Source: an uncultured Saprospiraceae bacterium
GTDB taxonomy: Bacteria; Bacteroidota; Bacteroidia; Chitinophagales; Saprospiraceae
NCBI GenBank assembly: GCA_937929945.1
Contig: CALFUK010000162.1
Coordinates: forward strand, 1 to 47,802
Direction: 5' to 3'
Length of the DNA: 47,802 nt
Part shown: one piece after another, positions 1 to 8,873 of the stretch
Layout: every line of letters starts with the position of its first letter
Numbering within the stretch: the first letter of the stretch is position 1
Made by a program: the position numbers and the translations under genes
Notes under the pieces: model-generated
Told to the model about the DNA's origin: nothing
Database searches by the model: none
Seen by the model: only the letters and a program-made list of their open reading frames with translations

Positions 1-48
1 ACTCATAACTCATAGCTCGTAACTCATATCTCTCAACTCAATAACCCC
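1..48. repeat. Short degenerate direct repeats (ACTCATA-like)
   Basis: The first 48 bases are built from 6-8 base imperfect copies of a unit close to ACTCATA (actcata, actcatag, ctcgta, actcatat, actcaata). Nothing coding is visible. The array lies just upstream of mutS and may continue to the left of the window. It is too short and degenerate to assign a role. Confidence 0.4.
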
Positions 49-108
49 TACATTCTACATATCAAAAAAGATATCATACCTTTATTGGCTGACTAACGGA
101 GAAGAAAA

Positions 109-2754
109 TTGAAGAAAAGCGCGGCCAAAACAGCGAAGAAAAATAAGATTACGCCCTTGATGCAACAGTACTTTGCGCTCAAAGCAAAGCATCCAGATGC
201 GATATTATTATTCAGGGTGGGTGATTTCTACGAGACCTTTGGAGAAGATGCTGAGGTCGCGGCTAATGTGCTGGGTATCGTTTTGACCAGTCGAAATAAT
301 GGAGGTTCAGATGTTCCTCTAGCAGGCTTCCCTTATCATTCTAAAGACGTCTACTTACCGAAGCTGGTCAAAGCTGGATACCGCGTTGCCGTCTGTGAGC
401 AATTAGAAAAACCTTCTAAAGAAAAGAAGATTGTAAAGCGTGGTGTGACCGATATCGTCACCCCAGGGCTCACGCTGGATGACAATCTCTTAGATCATAA
501 ATCAAATAACTACCTGGCCTCCGTCCACTACACGAAGTCTGGTAAGATCGGTGTCGCGCTCTTAGACATATCTACCGGAGAATTCATCGTGACAGAAGTC
601 CAGACGGCGCATCTGGACAAGATCATCCAAAGCTTTTCTCCCACAGAGATCATCTTCTCTAAGAGCTACAAGAGTGACTTCGAAGCACAATATGCGGATA
701 GCTACTATTTCTACACGCTGCCAGAATGGGTCTATACCCTGGACCATGCTCAGCAGCTGCTACAGGAGCAATTTAATGTAGCGAATCTAAAAGGCTTCGG
801 CATCGCTCATATGCCAGAAGCGCAGATCGCGGCCGGTGCCTGTCTGCACTACATCAAATCCACAGAAAAAGAATCCAATGCCCACATCAACAAGATCACG
901 AGGCTGCAGGATGACACCTTCGTCTGGCTGGATCGCTTCACCATTCGGAATTTAGAATTAATCCGGAGCAATCATGAGACGGGCATCTCGCTGATCGATG
1001 TGATAGACCAGACCATATCTCCCATGGGCGCTAGACGGCTCAAGCAGTGGGTGGTACTCCCGCTGAAGCAAGTCCACGCCATCCAAAAGCGGCTAAATGT
1101 GGTAGAGTATTTCTACCAGGACATTGACTCAGAGCAGCTGATCGCGGGCAAGCTAAAAGAAATAGGTGATTTAGAAAGACTCATCTCCAAAGTAGCACTG
1201 GCGAGGATCAATCCCAGAGAGGTCAAACAATTGCTCAAATCGATTATCGCCACAGAGCCGATCCACGCTTTACTTACGGAATCCAATTCAGATACGCTGC
1301 AGCAATTCGCGGATCAAATCTCTCTCTGTGAAAAGCTGAAGGAGACGATCAGTAAGACACTGGTGGAGGAGCCGCCTACCCTACTGATCAAGGGTAATGT
1401 GATCGCAGATGGAATGGACGAAGAACTAGATGACCTGCGTAATACCATCAAGAACAGTAAAGAAATCTTAATCGAAATACAAGCCACGGAAGCCGAAAAA
1501 ACAGGCATCACCAACCTGAAAATTGGATTTAACAATGTCTTCGGCTACTACCTGGAAGTCACGAATAAATATAAAAACCAAGGGCTAATCCCTGATAACT
1601 GGGTCAGAAAGCAGACTCTCACCAGTGCCGAGCGCTACATCACGGATGAACTGAAGCAGCTGGAATCCAAAATACTCGGCGCAGAAGAAAAGATCCAGGT
1701 CATAGAAGAGCGTCTGTATCATGCACTCATCGAAGACATCTACGAATACATCATCCCGCTGCAGTCCAATGCCCAGGTATTATCCAAGCTAGACTGCCTG
1801 AGGGGTTTTGCCGCATTAGCCAGAGAAAAGCAATACTGCAAGCCAGAAGTGAATGAAAGCCTGATCATCGACATCAAAGAAGGGAGGCACCCCGTCATTG
1901 AGACCCAGCTCAGCATTGAGGATGACTACATCCCCAACGATGTCTTCTTGGATACTGAAGGCCAGCAGATCATCATGATCACAGGGCCTAACATGTCAGG
2001 TAAGTCAGCCATCCTCCGACAGACGGCGCTGATCACACTAATGGCTCAGATGGGCTCCTACGTGCCAGCTCAATCAGCCAGCATCGGCTACATAGACAAA
2101 CTTTTCACACGTGTGGGTGCATCAGATAATATCTCCAGTGGCGAGTCGACCTTTATGGTAGAGATGAATGAGACCGCCAGCATCATCAACAACATCTCTG
2201 AGCGTAGCCTCATTTTGCTAGACGAGATCGGCAGAGGGACGAGTACCTATGATGGTATCTCCATAGCCTGGTCGCTGGCAGAATACCTGCATGACAATGT
2301 GACGGCGCACCCCAAGACCCTATTCGCCACGCACTACCATGAGCTAAACGAACTGGCCCACTCTCACTCCCGCATCAGAAACTATAATGTCTCCACCAAA
2401 GAACTAGGCAATAAGGTGATCTTCCTCCGTAAATTAGTCGAAGGTGGTAGCCATCACAGCTTCGGTATTCACGTAGCCCAGATGGCCGGTATGCCCAAAT
2501 CCATCGTATCCAGAGCGAATGAAATACTCAAACAACTGGAATCAAAATCAATCGACCAAGAATCCATCAGCGATCAGATCAGGCAAGTGCCTCAGCCGAC
2601 CGAGAATCTGCAGCTGAGCATCTTCGAAGTGAGTGATCCTACCATGGGCAAGCTCAAAGAAATGATCAAGCGAGTGGACATTAACAGTATGACACCCATC
2701 GAATGCATGATGAAGCTTAATGAATTAGTGAAGCTACTGGAGTCGGAAGCCTAG
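109..2754 (+). CDS. mutS: DNA mismatch repair ATPase MutS
   Basis: MutS recognises mismatches and small loops and starts methyl-independent or MutL-dependent repair. The 881-residue length is normal for MutS1. The mismatch-reading Phe-x-Glu is present in GDFYE (F40, E42). The C-terminal ABC-type ATPase has Walker A GPNMSGKS at 626-633, the LLDEIGRGTSTYDG Walker B/signature block around D705-E706, and the ATHYHEL switch. The chosen start is a TTG at 109, preceded at 96-104 by a good purine-rich ribosome site (acggagaag); no ATG fits upstream. It is a single gene facing the minus-strand symporter operon with 43 bases between them. The identification is very secure; only the start codon is inferred. 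Confidence 0.97.
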   Translation: MKKSAAKTAKKNKITPLMQQYFALKAKHPDAILLFRVGDFYETFGEDAEVAANVLGIVLTSRNNGGSDVPLAGFPYHSKDVYLPKLVKAGYRVAVCEQLEKPSKEKKIVKRGVTDIVTPGLTLDDNLLDHKSNNYLASVHYTKSGKIGVALLDISTGEFIVTEVQTAHLDKIIQSFSPTEIIFSKSYKSDFEAQYADSYYFYTLPEWVYTLDHAQQLLQEQFNVANLKGFGIAHMPEAQIAAGACLHYIKSTEKESNAHINKITRLQDDTFVWLDRFTIRNLELIRSNHETGISLIDVIDQTISPMGARRLKQWVVLPLKQVHAIQKRLNVVEYFYQDIDSEQLIAGKLKEIGDLERLISKVALARINPREVKQLLKSIIATEPIHALLTESNSDTLQQFADQISLCEKLKETISKTLVEEPPTLLIKGNVIADGMDEELDDLRNTIKNSKEILIEIQATEAEKTGITNLKIGFNNVFGYYLEVTNKYKNQGLIPDNWVRKQTLTSAERYITDELKQLESKILGAEEKIQVIEERLYHALIEDIYEYIIPLQSNAQVLSKLDCLRGFAALAREKQYCKPEVNESLIIDIKEGRHPVIETQLSIEDDYIPNDVFLDTEGQQIIMITGPNMSGKSAILRQTALITLMAQMGSYVPAQSASIGYIDKLFTRVGASDNISSGESTFMVEMNETASIINNISERSLILLDEIGRGTSTYDGISIAWSLAEYLHDNVTAHPKTLFATHYHELNELAHSHSRIRNYNVSTKELGNKVIFLRKLVEGGSHHSFGIHVAQMAGMPKSIVSRANEILKQLESKSIDQESISDQIRQVPQPTENLQLSIFEVSDPTMGKLKEMIKRVDINSMTPIECMMKLNELVKLLESEA

Positions 2755-2797
2755 CCATCAATCAGTTCTACTGATAAATAACAAAAAGTAAACCTGC

Positions 2798-4321
2798 TCA
2801 GGATTTAAAAAGCAGCTTGAGATGGGCTTCATCTGGCATCCTGTGCTTCGTACACCTACTGACGATGACATAGATAAGACAGGATAATATAAAAGCTGGA
2901 ATAATCTCATGAATGTCTTTCAGAGCCTCCACTCGCAATCTGAATCCAAACCTCCAGGTAATCGTGCCTAACATGCCAAACACCATAGAGCTGAGAGCTG
3001 CGACATCAGTGCCCCATCGTAGATATAGCCCACCAAAAATGGTTGGGAAAAAACTGGCAGCATACACTGCCCCTGCGAAGGCGGTAAGCTCCACTATCCC
3101 AGCAGGCGGATACAATGCAATGACAAATACGAGCAAACAATAGACTAACATGGTCCACTTCGTATACTTGATCATGCGACGCTCTGGAAGAGGTTTCCAG
3201 GTATGCCAGACATCTTTGACAAAGGCAGTCCCGACAATCAGAATGACCGAAGCCAGAGAAGACATACCAGCTGCAAAGAGTCCAGCGACACATATCCCGC
3301 TGATCAGTTGGCTGTCCATTTTATTTAGCATGAATCCAATGACTTCATCGGTGTGATTGATGAGGTAGCTGGCTTCTTCCTCTGATGCCATGCCATGCAC
3401 TAATGCACCCAGCCCCATCACACAGATGAGCGATACGCCCAGAAATACGGGTGTCCAGATCATGGCAAACTTCATGCTTTTGGCATTGTCCACAGAATAG
3501 AATCTGATCAGTGACTTGGGATCAGCGATCTGCTTCATTCCGATGGACATCCCAATGCCCAAAATATATAGGAAAGAGACCAAGCTGCCAAAGACCACCA
3601 AGCCATTTCCCATGGGCTGACCGTCTGCTGACAGATGCTCCGTCATACTCACGTTACTCATTAACTCATCCACTCCACCCATATAGATGAAGGGAAGGGA
3701 GACCATGATGATGGCTACGGCAAACATGATGATCCCTTGCACAGCATCTGTCCAAAGCACACTGTACATGCCGCCCCATACGGTATAGGTACAAGTAATA
3801 AAAAGGATGAGAAATGCCCCCCAGGCATAAGGTATATCCAGGACTGACTCCATCACGTGGGCGCAGCCCTTCGCAATGCCTACCATGTAAAAGATCGTCG
3901 CAAACAGGATGGTTATAGCAGATATAATTCTGATAATTTTGGATAGCTGGCTCTGATAGCGCAGCTGAAAATAGTCAGGTACGGTATAGGCGTCTAAGAG
4001 AGCTGACTGATTGCGCATCCTCGGCCCCAATACGATCCAGGCGATGATGCAGAAGACAGCCCAAATCAATCCCACCCAAGCCCAAGAAAGCCCATATTGA
4101 AATGACTTCCCCGACATGCCGATGTAGGTATTAGTACTCGCAGATGTAGAGAAAAAAGCCAAAGAAATCACCCAGCCCGGAATCTCACGCTTAGCAATAT
4201 AATACTCCCTCACGCCTAGCCCTGCCTTCGACTTAAAGTACCAGCCGATCCCCAGACAGAAGATGATGTAGACCGCAATTAAAAAGATGACAAAACCGTG
4301 TTCAGATAGATACTCCATCAT
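2798..4321 (-). CDS. Sodium:solute symporter (SSS family)
   Basis: A 507-residue inner-membrane protein with about 13-14 hydrophobic segments. It has the SSS pattern: an N-terminal helix, the REYYIAKREIPGWVISLAFF block, the STSASTNTYIGMSG region where sodium ligands lie, and the VWGGMYSVLWTDAVQG motif typical of this superfamily. Such carriers couple Na+ entry to uptake of sugars, amino acids, carboxylates or vitamins. The substrate cannot be read from sequence alone. It is the last gene of a three-gene minus-strand run: its ATG overlaps the stop of the 36-residue peptide gene by four bases (ATGA), so translation is probably coupled. The ligase upstream suggests a carboxylate substrate, but that is inference. 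Confidence 0.9.
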   Translation of the reverse strand: MMEYLSEHGFVIFLIAVYIIFCLGIGWYFKSKAGLGVREYYIAKREIPGWVISLAFFSTSASTNTYIGMSGKSFQYGLSWAWVGLIWAVFCIIAWIVLGPRMRNQSALLDAYTVPDYFQLRYQSQLSKIIRIISAITILFATIFYMVGIAKGCAHVMESVLDIPYAWGAFLILFITCTYTVWGGMYSVLWTDAVQGIIMFAVAIIMVSLPFIYMGGVDELMSNVSMTEHLSADGQPMGNGLVVFGSLVSFLYILGIGMSIGMKQIADPKSLIRFYSVDNAKSMKFAMIWTPVFLGVSLICVMGLGALVHGMASEEEASYLINHTDEVIGFMLNKMDSQLISGICVAGLFAAGMSSLASVILIVGTAFVKDVWHTWKPLPERRMIKYTKWTMLVYCLLVFVIALYPPAGIVELTAFAGAVYAASFFPTIFGGLYLRWGTDVAALSSMVFGMLGTITWRFGFRLRVEALKDIHEIIPAFILSCLIYVIVSRCTKHRMPDEAHLKLLFKS

Positions 4322-4428
4322 CCTTCATCTTCTTGATCAATCGATATATCCATATTGTAGACCACAATCGCATTAATGATGACCAATACTAAAATCCCCC
4401 AATAAGGCACACTCGTGAGAAAATCCAT
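4318..4428 (-). CDS. 36-residue single-span membrane peptide coupled to the symporter
   Basis: This short gene runs from ATG at 4428 to TGA at 4318-4320 and encodes 36 residues. The peptide starts MDFLTSVPYWG, continues as one hydrophobic span (about residues 8-24, rich in Ile, Val and Leu) and ends in an acidic tail (DQEDEG). It begins two bases after the ligase stop codon, and its own stop overlaps the symporter start as ATGA, so it is packed as a real translated gene. By established knowledge, several SSS carriers are paired with small one- or two-helix partners. I infer a similar accessory role here; the sequence itself shows only size, span and coupling. Confidence 0.72.
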   Translation of the reverse strand: MDFLTSVPYWGILVLVIINAIVVYNMDISIDQEDEG

Positions 4429-4430
4429 CG

Positions 4431-5924
4431 CTACTGATCTAGTATGAAAAGTGATTTTAATTTATGCTTCGTCACCTTACCGATGGTATTCTTTGGTAAG
4501 TCATCGACCATGAGATAGCGTCTGGGCTTCTTGTACGATGGGAGCTTTTCAGAGACTAATCGTTCTATGCTTTTAAGATCAGGCTGCTTTGTTCTCGACA
4601 CCAGAGCGGCGACGATGAGTTCTCCCCATTCATCATCCGGTACTCCCAGGACTCCAGCCTGCAGGACATCAGGATGGGACAGCAGTACTGACTCGATCTC
4701 CAGGGCAGAGACTTTGTAGCCTCCAGACTTTATGATATCTATCGAACTGCGACCCAGAATCTGGTAGTAGCCATCGCTGACAACTGCTATATCGCCTGAC
4801 CGAAACCATCCATCTGCAGTGAATGAAGACTGGGTGGCATCTGGTTTATTCCAATACTCCAAAAACACATTTGGCCCTTTGATCTGAATCTCTCCCTGCT
4901 CTCCTGATGCTAACTCCTGATCGAAAGAATCAGCTAATCTGATCTGTACACCAGGAAGTGGCTGACCGACATGACCTGGACGGCGTTCGGCTTGATATGG
5001 GTTAGACAATGCCATTCCGACCTCTGTCATACCATACCTTTCCAAGAGACGCTGACCAGAGATTTGTTCCCATTGCTCTAATACGGGAACAGGAAGGGCT
5101 GCTGAACCTGAAACCATCAGTCTGAACGATTGGCATGATGCTGACATAGCCTGCTGTACAGCCACTGGCTGTGACTGCCAGTACTGGATCAGCTTATAAT
5201 AAATAGTGGGTACAGCCATGAAGAGGCTGAGGCGCTCCGTCCGAAAAACATCCCAGACCTGCTGCACATCAAACTTTGGCAAAAACTCGCAGCATGCTCC
5301 TGACCAGAGCGCACAGCTCATCACATTGATGATGCCATGTACGTGATGCAGGGGCAAGATATTCAGGATGTGATCATCCTCAGACCACCCCCATACGTCC
5401 ACCAAGCTCTTGATCTGAAAGCGTATCGTACCATGAGTCGTCACGACACCTTTGGGCGAACTGGTTGTACCGCTGGTGTAGAGAATCATGGCCTTTCGAT
5501 TCTCCTCTATTGGAGCTGCATCCGCTATTTGTATTGTCGCATCTAATGATTCGTACTCCAAAACTCTGATCCCTAATTCATCAAGCACTGGCGATAGAAA
5601 AGCGAGATGTGCCTGACTGACGACGACCTGTCCGATCTCCGCATCCTGCAGTACGTACCTGATCGAATCGAGGGGATGCAATACACACAAGGGTACAGCA
5701 ATGCCCCCTGCTTGCCATATGCCCCACTGGACCGCGGTATACGCGAAGGATGGATCGATCAAAAAAGCAATACGTGATTCGTGCAAATCTCGCTGTCCCT
5801 CTAAGAGATGAGCGGCTACCATAGCCGACTGGTCGATCAGCTGACTATAGGTATAGCGACTCCCCTCTGAAAGAATGGCGATACGCTCCCGAAACAACTC
5901 AGCTCTTGATAATAATGCCTGCAT
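4431..5924 (-). CDS. Malonyl-CoA synthetase-like acyl-CoA ligase (MatB/ACSF3 type)
   Basis: An ANL-superfamily adenylating enzyme of 497 residues that forms acyl-AMP and then acyl-CoA. Visible motifs are the P-loop MILYTSGTTSSPKG (146-159), the LPLHHVHG block (190-197), ERYGMTE (295-301), the hinge segment DGWFRSGD (371-378) and a late lysine in NTIGKVTK. The PLHHVHG, FMAVPTIYYKL, SGSAALPVPVLE and GMTEVGMALSNP blocks match the MatB/ACSF3 malonate ligase group more closely than long-chain FadD enzymes. It is the first gene of a minus-strand operon with the 36-residue peptide and the symporter, which would fit uptake and activation of a small carboxylic acid. The malonate specificity is inferred. 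Confidence 0.85.
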   Translation of the reverse strand: MQALLSRAELFRERIAILSEGSRYTYSQLIDQSAMVAAHLLEGQRDLHESRIAFLIDPSFAYTAVQWGIWQAGGIAVPLCVLHPLDSIRYVLQDAEIGQVVVSQAHLAFLSPVLDELGIRVLEYESLDATIQIADAAPIEENRKAMILYTSGTTSSPKGVVTTHGTIRFQIKSLVDVWGWSEDDHILNILPLHHVHGIINVMSCALWSGACCEFLPKFDVQQVWDVFRTERLSLFMAVPTIYYKLIQYWQSQPVAVQQAMSASCQSFRLMVSGSAALPVPVLEQWEQISGQRLLERYGMTEVGMALSNPYQAERRPGHVGQPLPGVQIRLADSFDQELASGEQGEIQIKGPNVFLEYWNKPDATQSSFTADGWFRSGDIAVVSDGYYQILGRSSIDIIKSGGYKVSALEIESVLLSHPDVLQAGVLGVPDDEWGELIVAALVSRTKQPDLKSIERLVSEKLPSYKKPRRYLMVDDLPKNTIGKVTKHKLKSLFILDQ

Positions 5925-6052
5925 GTAATTCTAAGGTACGGCTATTAGAGCTAATATTCGAATGACCTAAAAGCTGGCTCTCAATTAAGTACCGATCAGC
6001 TGATAAGCTGGCATTTATGAATCTAAGATGAGCTCCAGGTGCATCGTAAACG

Positions 6053-6082
6053 AAAAAAGACCTGCCTGTTGGGGCAAGTCTT
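6053..6082 (-). terminator. Rho-independent terminator after tRNA-Ser
   Basis: On the minus strand AAGACTTGCC pairs with GGCAGGTCTT (10 bp, one G-T pair) around a six-base loop, followed by TTTTTT (6053-6058 complement). It lies just past the tRNA-Ser 3' end and ends that transcript. Confidence 0.85.
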
Positions 6083-6087
6083 TAAAG

Positions 6088-6175
6088 CGGAAGAGGAGGG
6101 ATTCGAACCCCCGGTACCCGTTAAGGTACGTCGGTTTTCAAGACCGGTGCATTAAACCAGCTCTGCCACTCTTCC
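6088..6175 (-). tRNA. tRNA-Ser (anticodon UGA)
   Basis: An 88-base class II tRNA read on the minus strand. The acceptor stem GGAAGAG pairs with CTCTTCC. The anticodon loop CTTGAAA holds TGA and sits in a stem CCGGT/ACCGA with a C-A mismatch at its base, as often seen in serine tRNAs. The long variable arm is CGTACC...GGTACC. The T-arm carries GGTTCGAAT. The discriminator is G and CCA is not encoded, so CCA must be added by nucleotidyltransferase. A strong promoter lies directly upstream and a terminator directly downstream, so it is a single-gene unit. Confidence 0.97.
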
Positions 6176-6184
6176 AGCGGAGTG

Positions 6185-6216
6185 CAAATGTATACCGATA
6201 TTCAATGTTTTCAAAA
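6185..6216 (-). promoter_or_regulatory. Promoter of tRNA-Ser, Bacteroidota sigma-A type
   Basis: On the minus strand TTTTG (6212-6216) is followed after exactly 19 bases by TACATTTG (6185-6192), a full match to the Bacteroidota TTTG-N19-TAnnTTTG form. The start of transcription should fall near 6181, about six bases before the mature tRNA 5' end. Confidence 0.8.
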
Positions 6217-6353
6217 TAAAGGGCGCTTTTTATTAGAATCAGATTGGAACTCAAGTTTTAGCCAGAGATAGACTTAGTGTCAAAGCTATTTTTGGCCATT
6301 TTCTTACCTTTTAGCGTGATCAATTAATACTCATAACTTAGATATTTGTCCTG

Positions 6354-7802
6354 TCATGGTGGCGGGAGTAGGTCATACTGATGGCTTATTGTCCGCGGTA
6401 TCTCGTGCAGATAGTGGGATATGAATATCAGGCTGTGCTCCGAAGTCAGCACTCTCTCTATGAGCCGCTTGGCTTTGGTAGCCAGCTCTAGGTCAAGGCA
6501 CTGAAATGGCTCGTCCAGTAGTAGCAAGGGAGGATTTTTGATGATGGCGCGCATCAAAAGTACAATGCGTTGCTCTCCCGTAGAACATTGATTGAATCGG
6601 CGGTCCCTGATATCTACCTGTTCAAAATACTCAAACATCAAACCAATGATTTCTTCCTGCTGAAGAGAAAGTGATAGGCGATTGTAGATGGTGACGTAGT
6701 AGCCTTGCCGGACGATATCGTAGCAAGTCCATTCAGGATCATGAAAGTAAGCGTGTAGTTCTGATGAGAGGAAGCCGATCTTCTCTTTGATGTCCCAAAT
6801 ATTCTGCACGGCTCCTCTTAGCTCATCAAAGAGGATGATCTGATTCTGGTAGGCTTGTGGGTGATCAGCGGAGATCAATCCAATCAGCGAGGACTTACCT
6901 GCACCATTCGGCCCGTGCACTGCCCATTTCTCACCCTTAATAATATGTAGGCTCAGATCTTGTAAAATCTGCTTATCTGGATAGCCTATAGATACTTGAT
7001 CCAGTGATAGGCAGACCTTGAATGAAGGCCAATGACTGGTTCTCGCGAAATGATCAACGATACGCTGATCAATCACAGTGCTACTCGGTGAGAATGGTAC
7101 TGTGGTTTCTATATTTGGCCTGACTATGGCGGTTGAAGACTTGGTCAGTCGAATCTCCGTCTTCACACAATCCGGAAGCTGGGTATAAAATCCCGCTAAG
7201 ATCAAGGTGATATCTTCTTTCTGAGCGAGATTATCTAACAGACGATTCAGCAGCTGGCGATTCGACTCATCGAGTCCCACGTAAGGATTATCCAATAATA
7301 ACAACTGAGGGCGGCTGAGCAAGGCCGCCGTGATCAATAAAATGCGTGTCTGCCCACTGGATAGTTTTACCCGACTGACGGGTAATAATGAGCTAAGACC
7401 AGTGTCCTCCACCAGCTGTTGATGTGCCTCTGATCTTGCATCATAGCCTATAGACTTTAGGTAGGCTTCTACGGTCAGCCCATCAGCATCAAACGCATGA
7501 AACCGCTGCTGGTAGTATCGTTCTTTTTGCAAGAACTCGCGGTGGGTATCTGTGAAGCTGACTGCTTTGATTTGCTTCCTCTTCCAGTCAAAGATGGATT
7601 CTCCTAGCTTCAGCTGCACCAAGAATTCGATGCGGCCTCTTCGAGCTGGTAGCTTACCCAGTAATGCGTCTAATAGGCTGGTCTTCCCAACACCGTTAGC
7701 TCCCGTGATAATTGAATGTTGGCCCCTCTCGATGCTACAGCTGATCTCGGATAGCACTTCCCGATCGTATCGATACAGCGACAGTTGATGGATATGGATC
7801 AT
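6354..7802 (-). CDS. Double ABC ATPase, ModF/PhrA-like
   Basis: A soluble protein of 482 residues holding two ABC ATPase domains and no membrane segments. The first domain has Walker A GANGVGKT (34-41), signature LSSGQ and Walker B LLLLDNPYVGLD. The second has GPNGAGKS (297-304), signature CSTGEQ and LLLLDEPFQCLD. In domain 1 the usual Walker B Glu is Asn (LLDNP), so that site may hydrolyse ATP poorly. Length and layout fit the ModF (PhrA) family, found with or without molybdate transporters; the cellular role is poorly defined. No permease gene lies nearby. It is monocistronic, with a strong promoter at 7832-7864. Confidence 0.8.
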   Translation of the reverse strand: MIHIHQLSLYRYDREVLSEISCSIERGQHSIITGANGVGKTSLLDALLGKLPARRGRIEFLVQLKLGESIFDWKRKQIKAVSFTDTHREFLQKERYYQQRFHAFDADGLTVEAYLKSIGYDARSEAHQQLVEDTGLSSLLPVSRVKLSSGQTRILLITAALLSRPQLLLLDNPYVGLDESNRQLLNRLLDNLAQKEDITLILAGFYTQLPDCVKTEIRLTKSSTAIVRPNIETTVPFSPSSTVIDQRIVDHFARTSHWPSFKVCLSLDQVSIGYPDKQILQDLSLHIIKGEKWAVHGPNGAGKSSLIGLISADHPQAYQNQIILFDELRGAVQNIWDIKEKIGFLSSELHAYFHDPEWTCYDIVRQGYYVTIYNRLSLSLQQEEIIGLMFEYFEQVDIRDRRFNQCSTGEQRIVLLMRAIIKNPPLLLLDEPFQCLDLELATKAKRLIERVLTSEHSLIFISHYLHEIPRTISHQYDLLPPP

Positions 7803-7831
7803 TCGTCAATGAATTGTATGGTGTCAGCGAG

Positions 7832-7864
7832 CAAATGTAATTGACACAGCGTATAAGTCAAAAA
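7832..7864 (-). promoter_or_regulatory. Promoter of the ModF-like gene
   Basis: TTTTTG (7859-7864, minus strand) is followed after 19 bases by TACATTTG (7832-7839). The match and spacing are the same as in the tRNA-Ser promoter. Predicted transcription start is near 7828, about 26 bases before the ATG. Confidence 0.78.
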
Positions 7865-7933
7865 CAAAAGCCCTGGCACATAATAAGGAGCTTGTTTTGT
7901 TTATCTTTCACTTCTAATTAATTCCTGATAAAT

Positions 7934-8749
7934 ATGATACGAATATTATTATTCCTTCTACTTAGCACTTTGGCAATGATCTCCTGCAAGGAAGGTGATA
8001 CACCAGCGGCTCAAGTAAAAGATACTAAAGAAGTAGCTACGACCATCGTAAAAGGCGGTAAGGATCTCGGTAATGGGATCACCATGAGTGCATTCACTGA
8101 TTCTAAACCATTCCCTGATGCAGCTATCTCTTCAATCAATTACACCAATGGCACATTTACCTTTGGAATCAGTGGTGATACCTACAAGCTGGGCGAACGA
8201 ACCACTGACTCAGAAGCTAAAATGTGTGCTAACTCGGGCAAAGGTCAGCACATCCACCTAATTGTTGATAATGCTCCTTATGCTGCAAAATATGTCAGAC
8301 AGTTCGAACACGACGTAGCGGATGGAGAACACCATCTCTTAGCTTTCTTATCCAGATCATACCATGAGAGTATCAAGACGAATGGTGCCAATGTCGCGCT
8401 TAAAGTACTCGTGAAGGACAAAAGCATTACGAAGACTGAGACTATTAAAGAGCCGATGTTGTTCTATAGCAGACCTAAAGGGACATACGTAGGAAACGAC
8501 ACAAAAAATCTAATGCTTGATTTTTTCCTCAAAAACGTAGATATCTCAGCTAATGGCTATAAAGTAAAAGCTAATATCAACGGTACAGAGACCATCATAG
8601 ATAAGTGGCAGCCCTACTATCTGAATGGCCTACCTATGGGAGAAAACACCATAGAGCTGACGCTGATTGATGCTGACGGCAATGTGGTCAATACTCCACT
8701 AAATCCTGTGAAACGCACATTTACGCTCAAAGCTGATCCACTAGGCTAA
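7934..8749 (+). CDS. Predicted lipoprotein of unknown function
   Basis: The 271-residue product begins with a lipoprotein signal MIRILLFLLLSTLAMISC, whose Cys18 should be lipidated, followed by an acidic Lys/Glu linker, so an outer- or inner-membrane lipoprotein is expected. The middle contains a GQHIHLIVDNAPY block and the DGEHHLLAFLSRSYHE stretch. These recall small beta-sandwich modules (DUF4399-like) seen in envelope proteins; that link is tentative. The C-terminal part resembles an Ig-like fold (TIELTLIDADGNVV). It stands alone between two minus-strand and tRNA units. The lipoprotein call is secure; the function is not known. Confidence 0.75.
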   Translation: MIRILLFLLLSTLAMISCKEGDTPAAQVKDTKEVATTIVKGGKDLGNGITMSAFTDSKPFPDAAISSINYTNGTFTFGISGDTYKLGERTTDSEAKMCANSGKGQHIHLIVDNAPYAAKYVRQFEHDVADGEHHLLAFLSRSYHESIKTNGANVALKVLVKDKSITKTETIKEPMLFYSRPKGTYVGNDTKNLMLDFFLKNVDISANGYKVKANINGTETIIDKWQPYYLNGLPMGENTIELTLIDADGNVVNTPLNPVKRTFTLKADPLG

Positions 8750-8812
8750 GACGATCGGATCAGAATTTTGCAAATTTTAGGATTCACTCATGATTCTTTT
8801 CATAAAGAATTC

Positions 8813-8820
8813 TACATTTG
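8813..8820 (+). promoter_or_regulatory. Likely -7 box for tRNA-His
   Basis: TACATTTG matches TAnnTTTG exactly and lies 53 bases before the tRNA. No clear TTTG is visible 19 bases upstream (only a TTCTTTT run), so the -33 half is weak. Confidence 0.5.
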
Positions 8821-8873
8821 CGGTTCAGTGAGAAAATAAAAGTCGCAGAAGAGCGGCATGGTGATATAATTTG

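Noticed and set aside
6028-6219. Plus-strand open frame across tRNA-Ser
   Set aside because: It covers the tRNA and its terminator on the opposite strand, so it is a shadow and not a gene.
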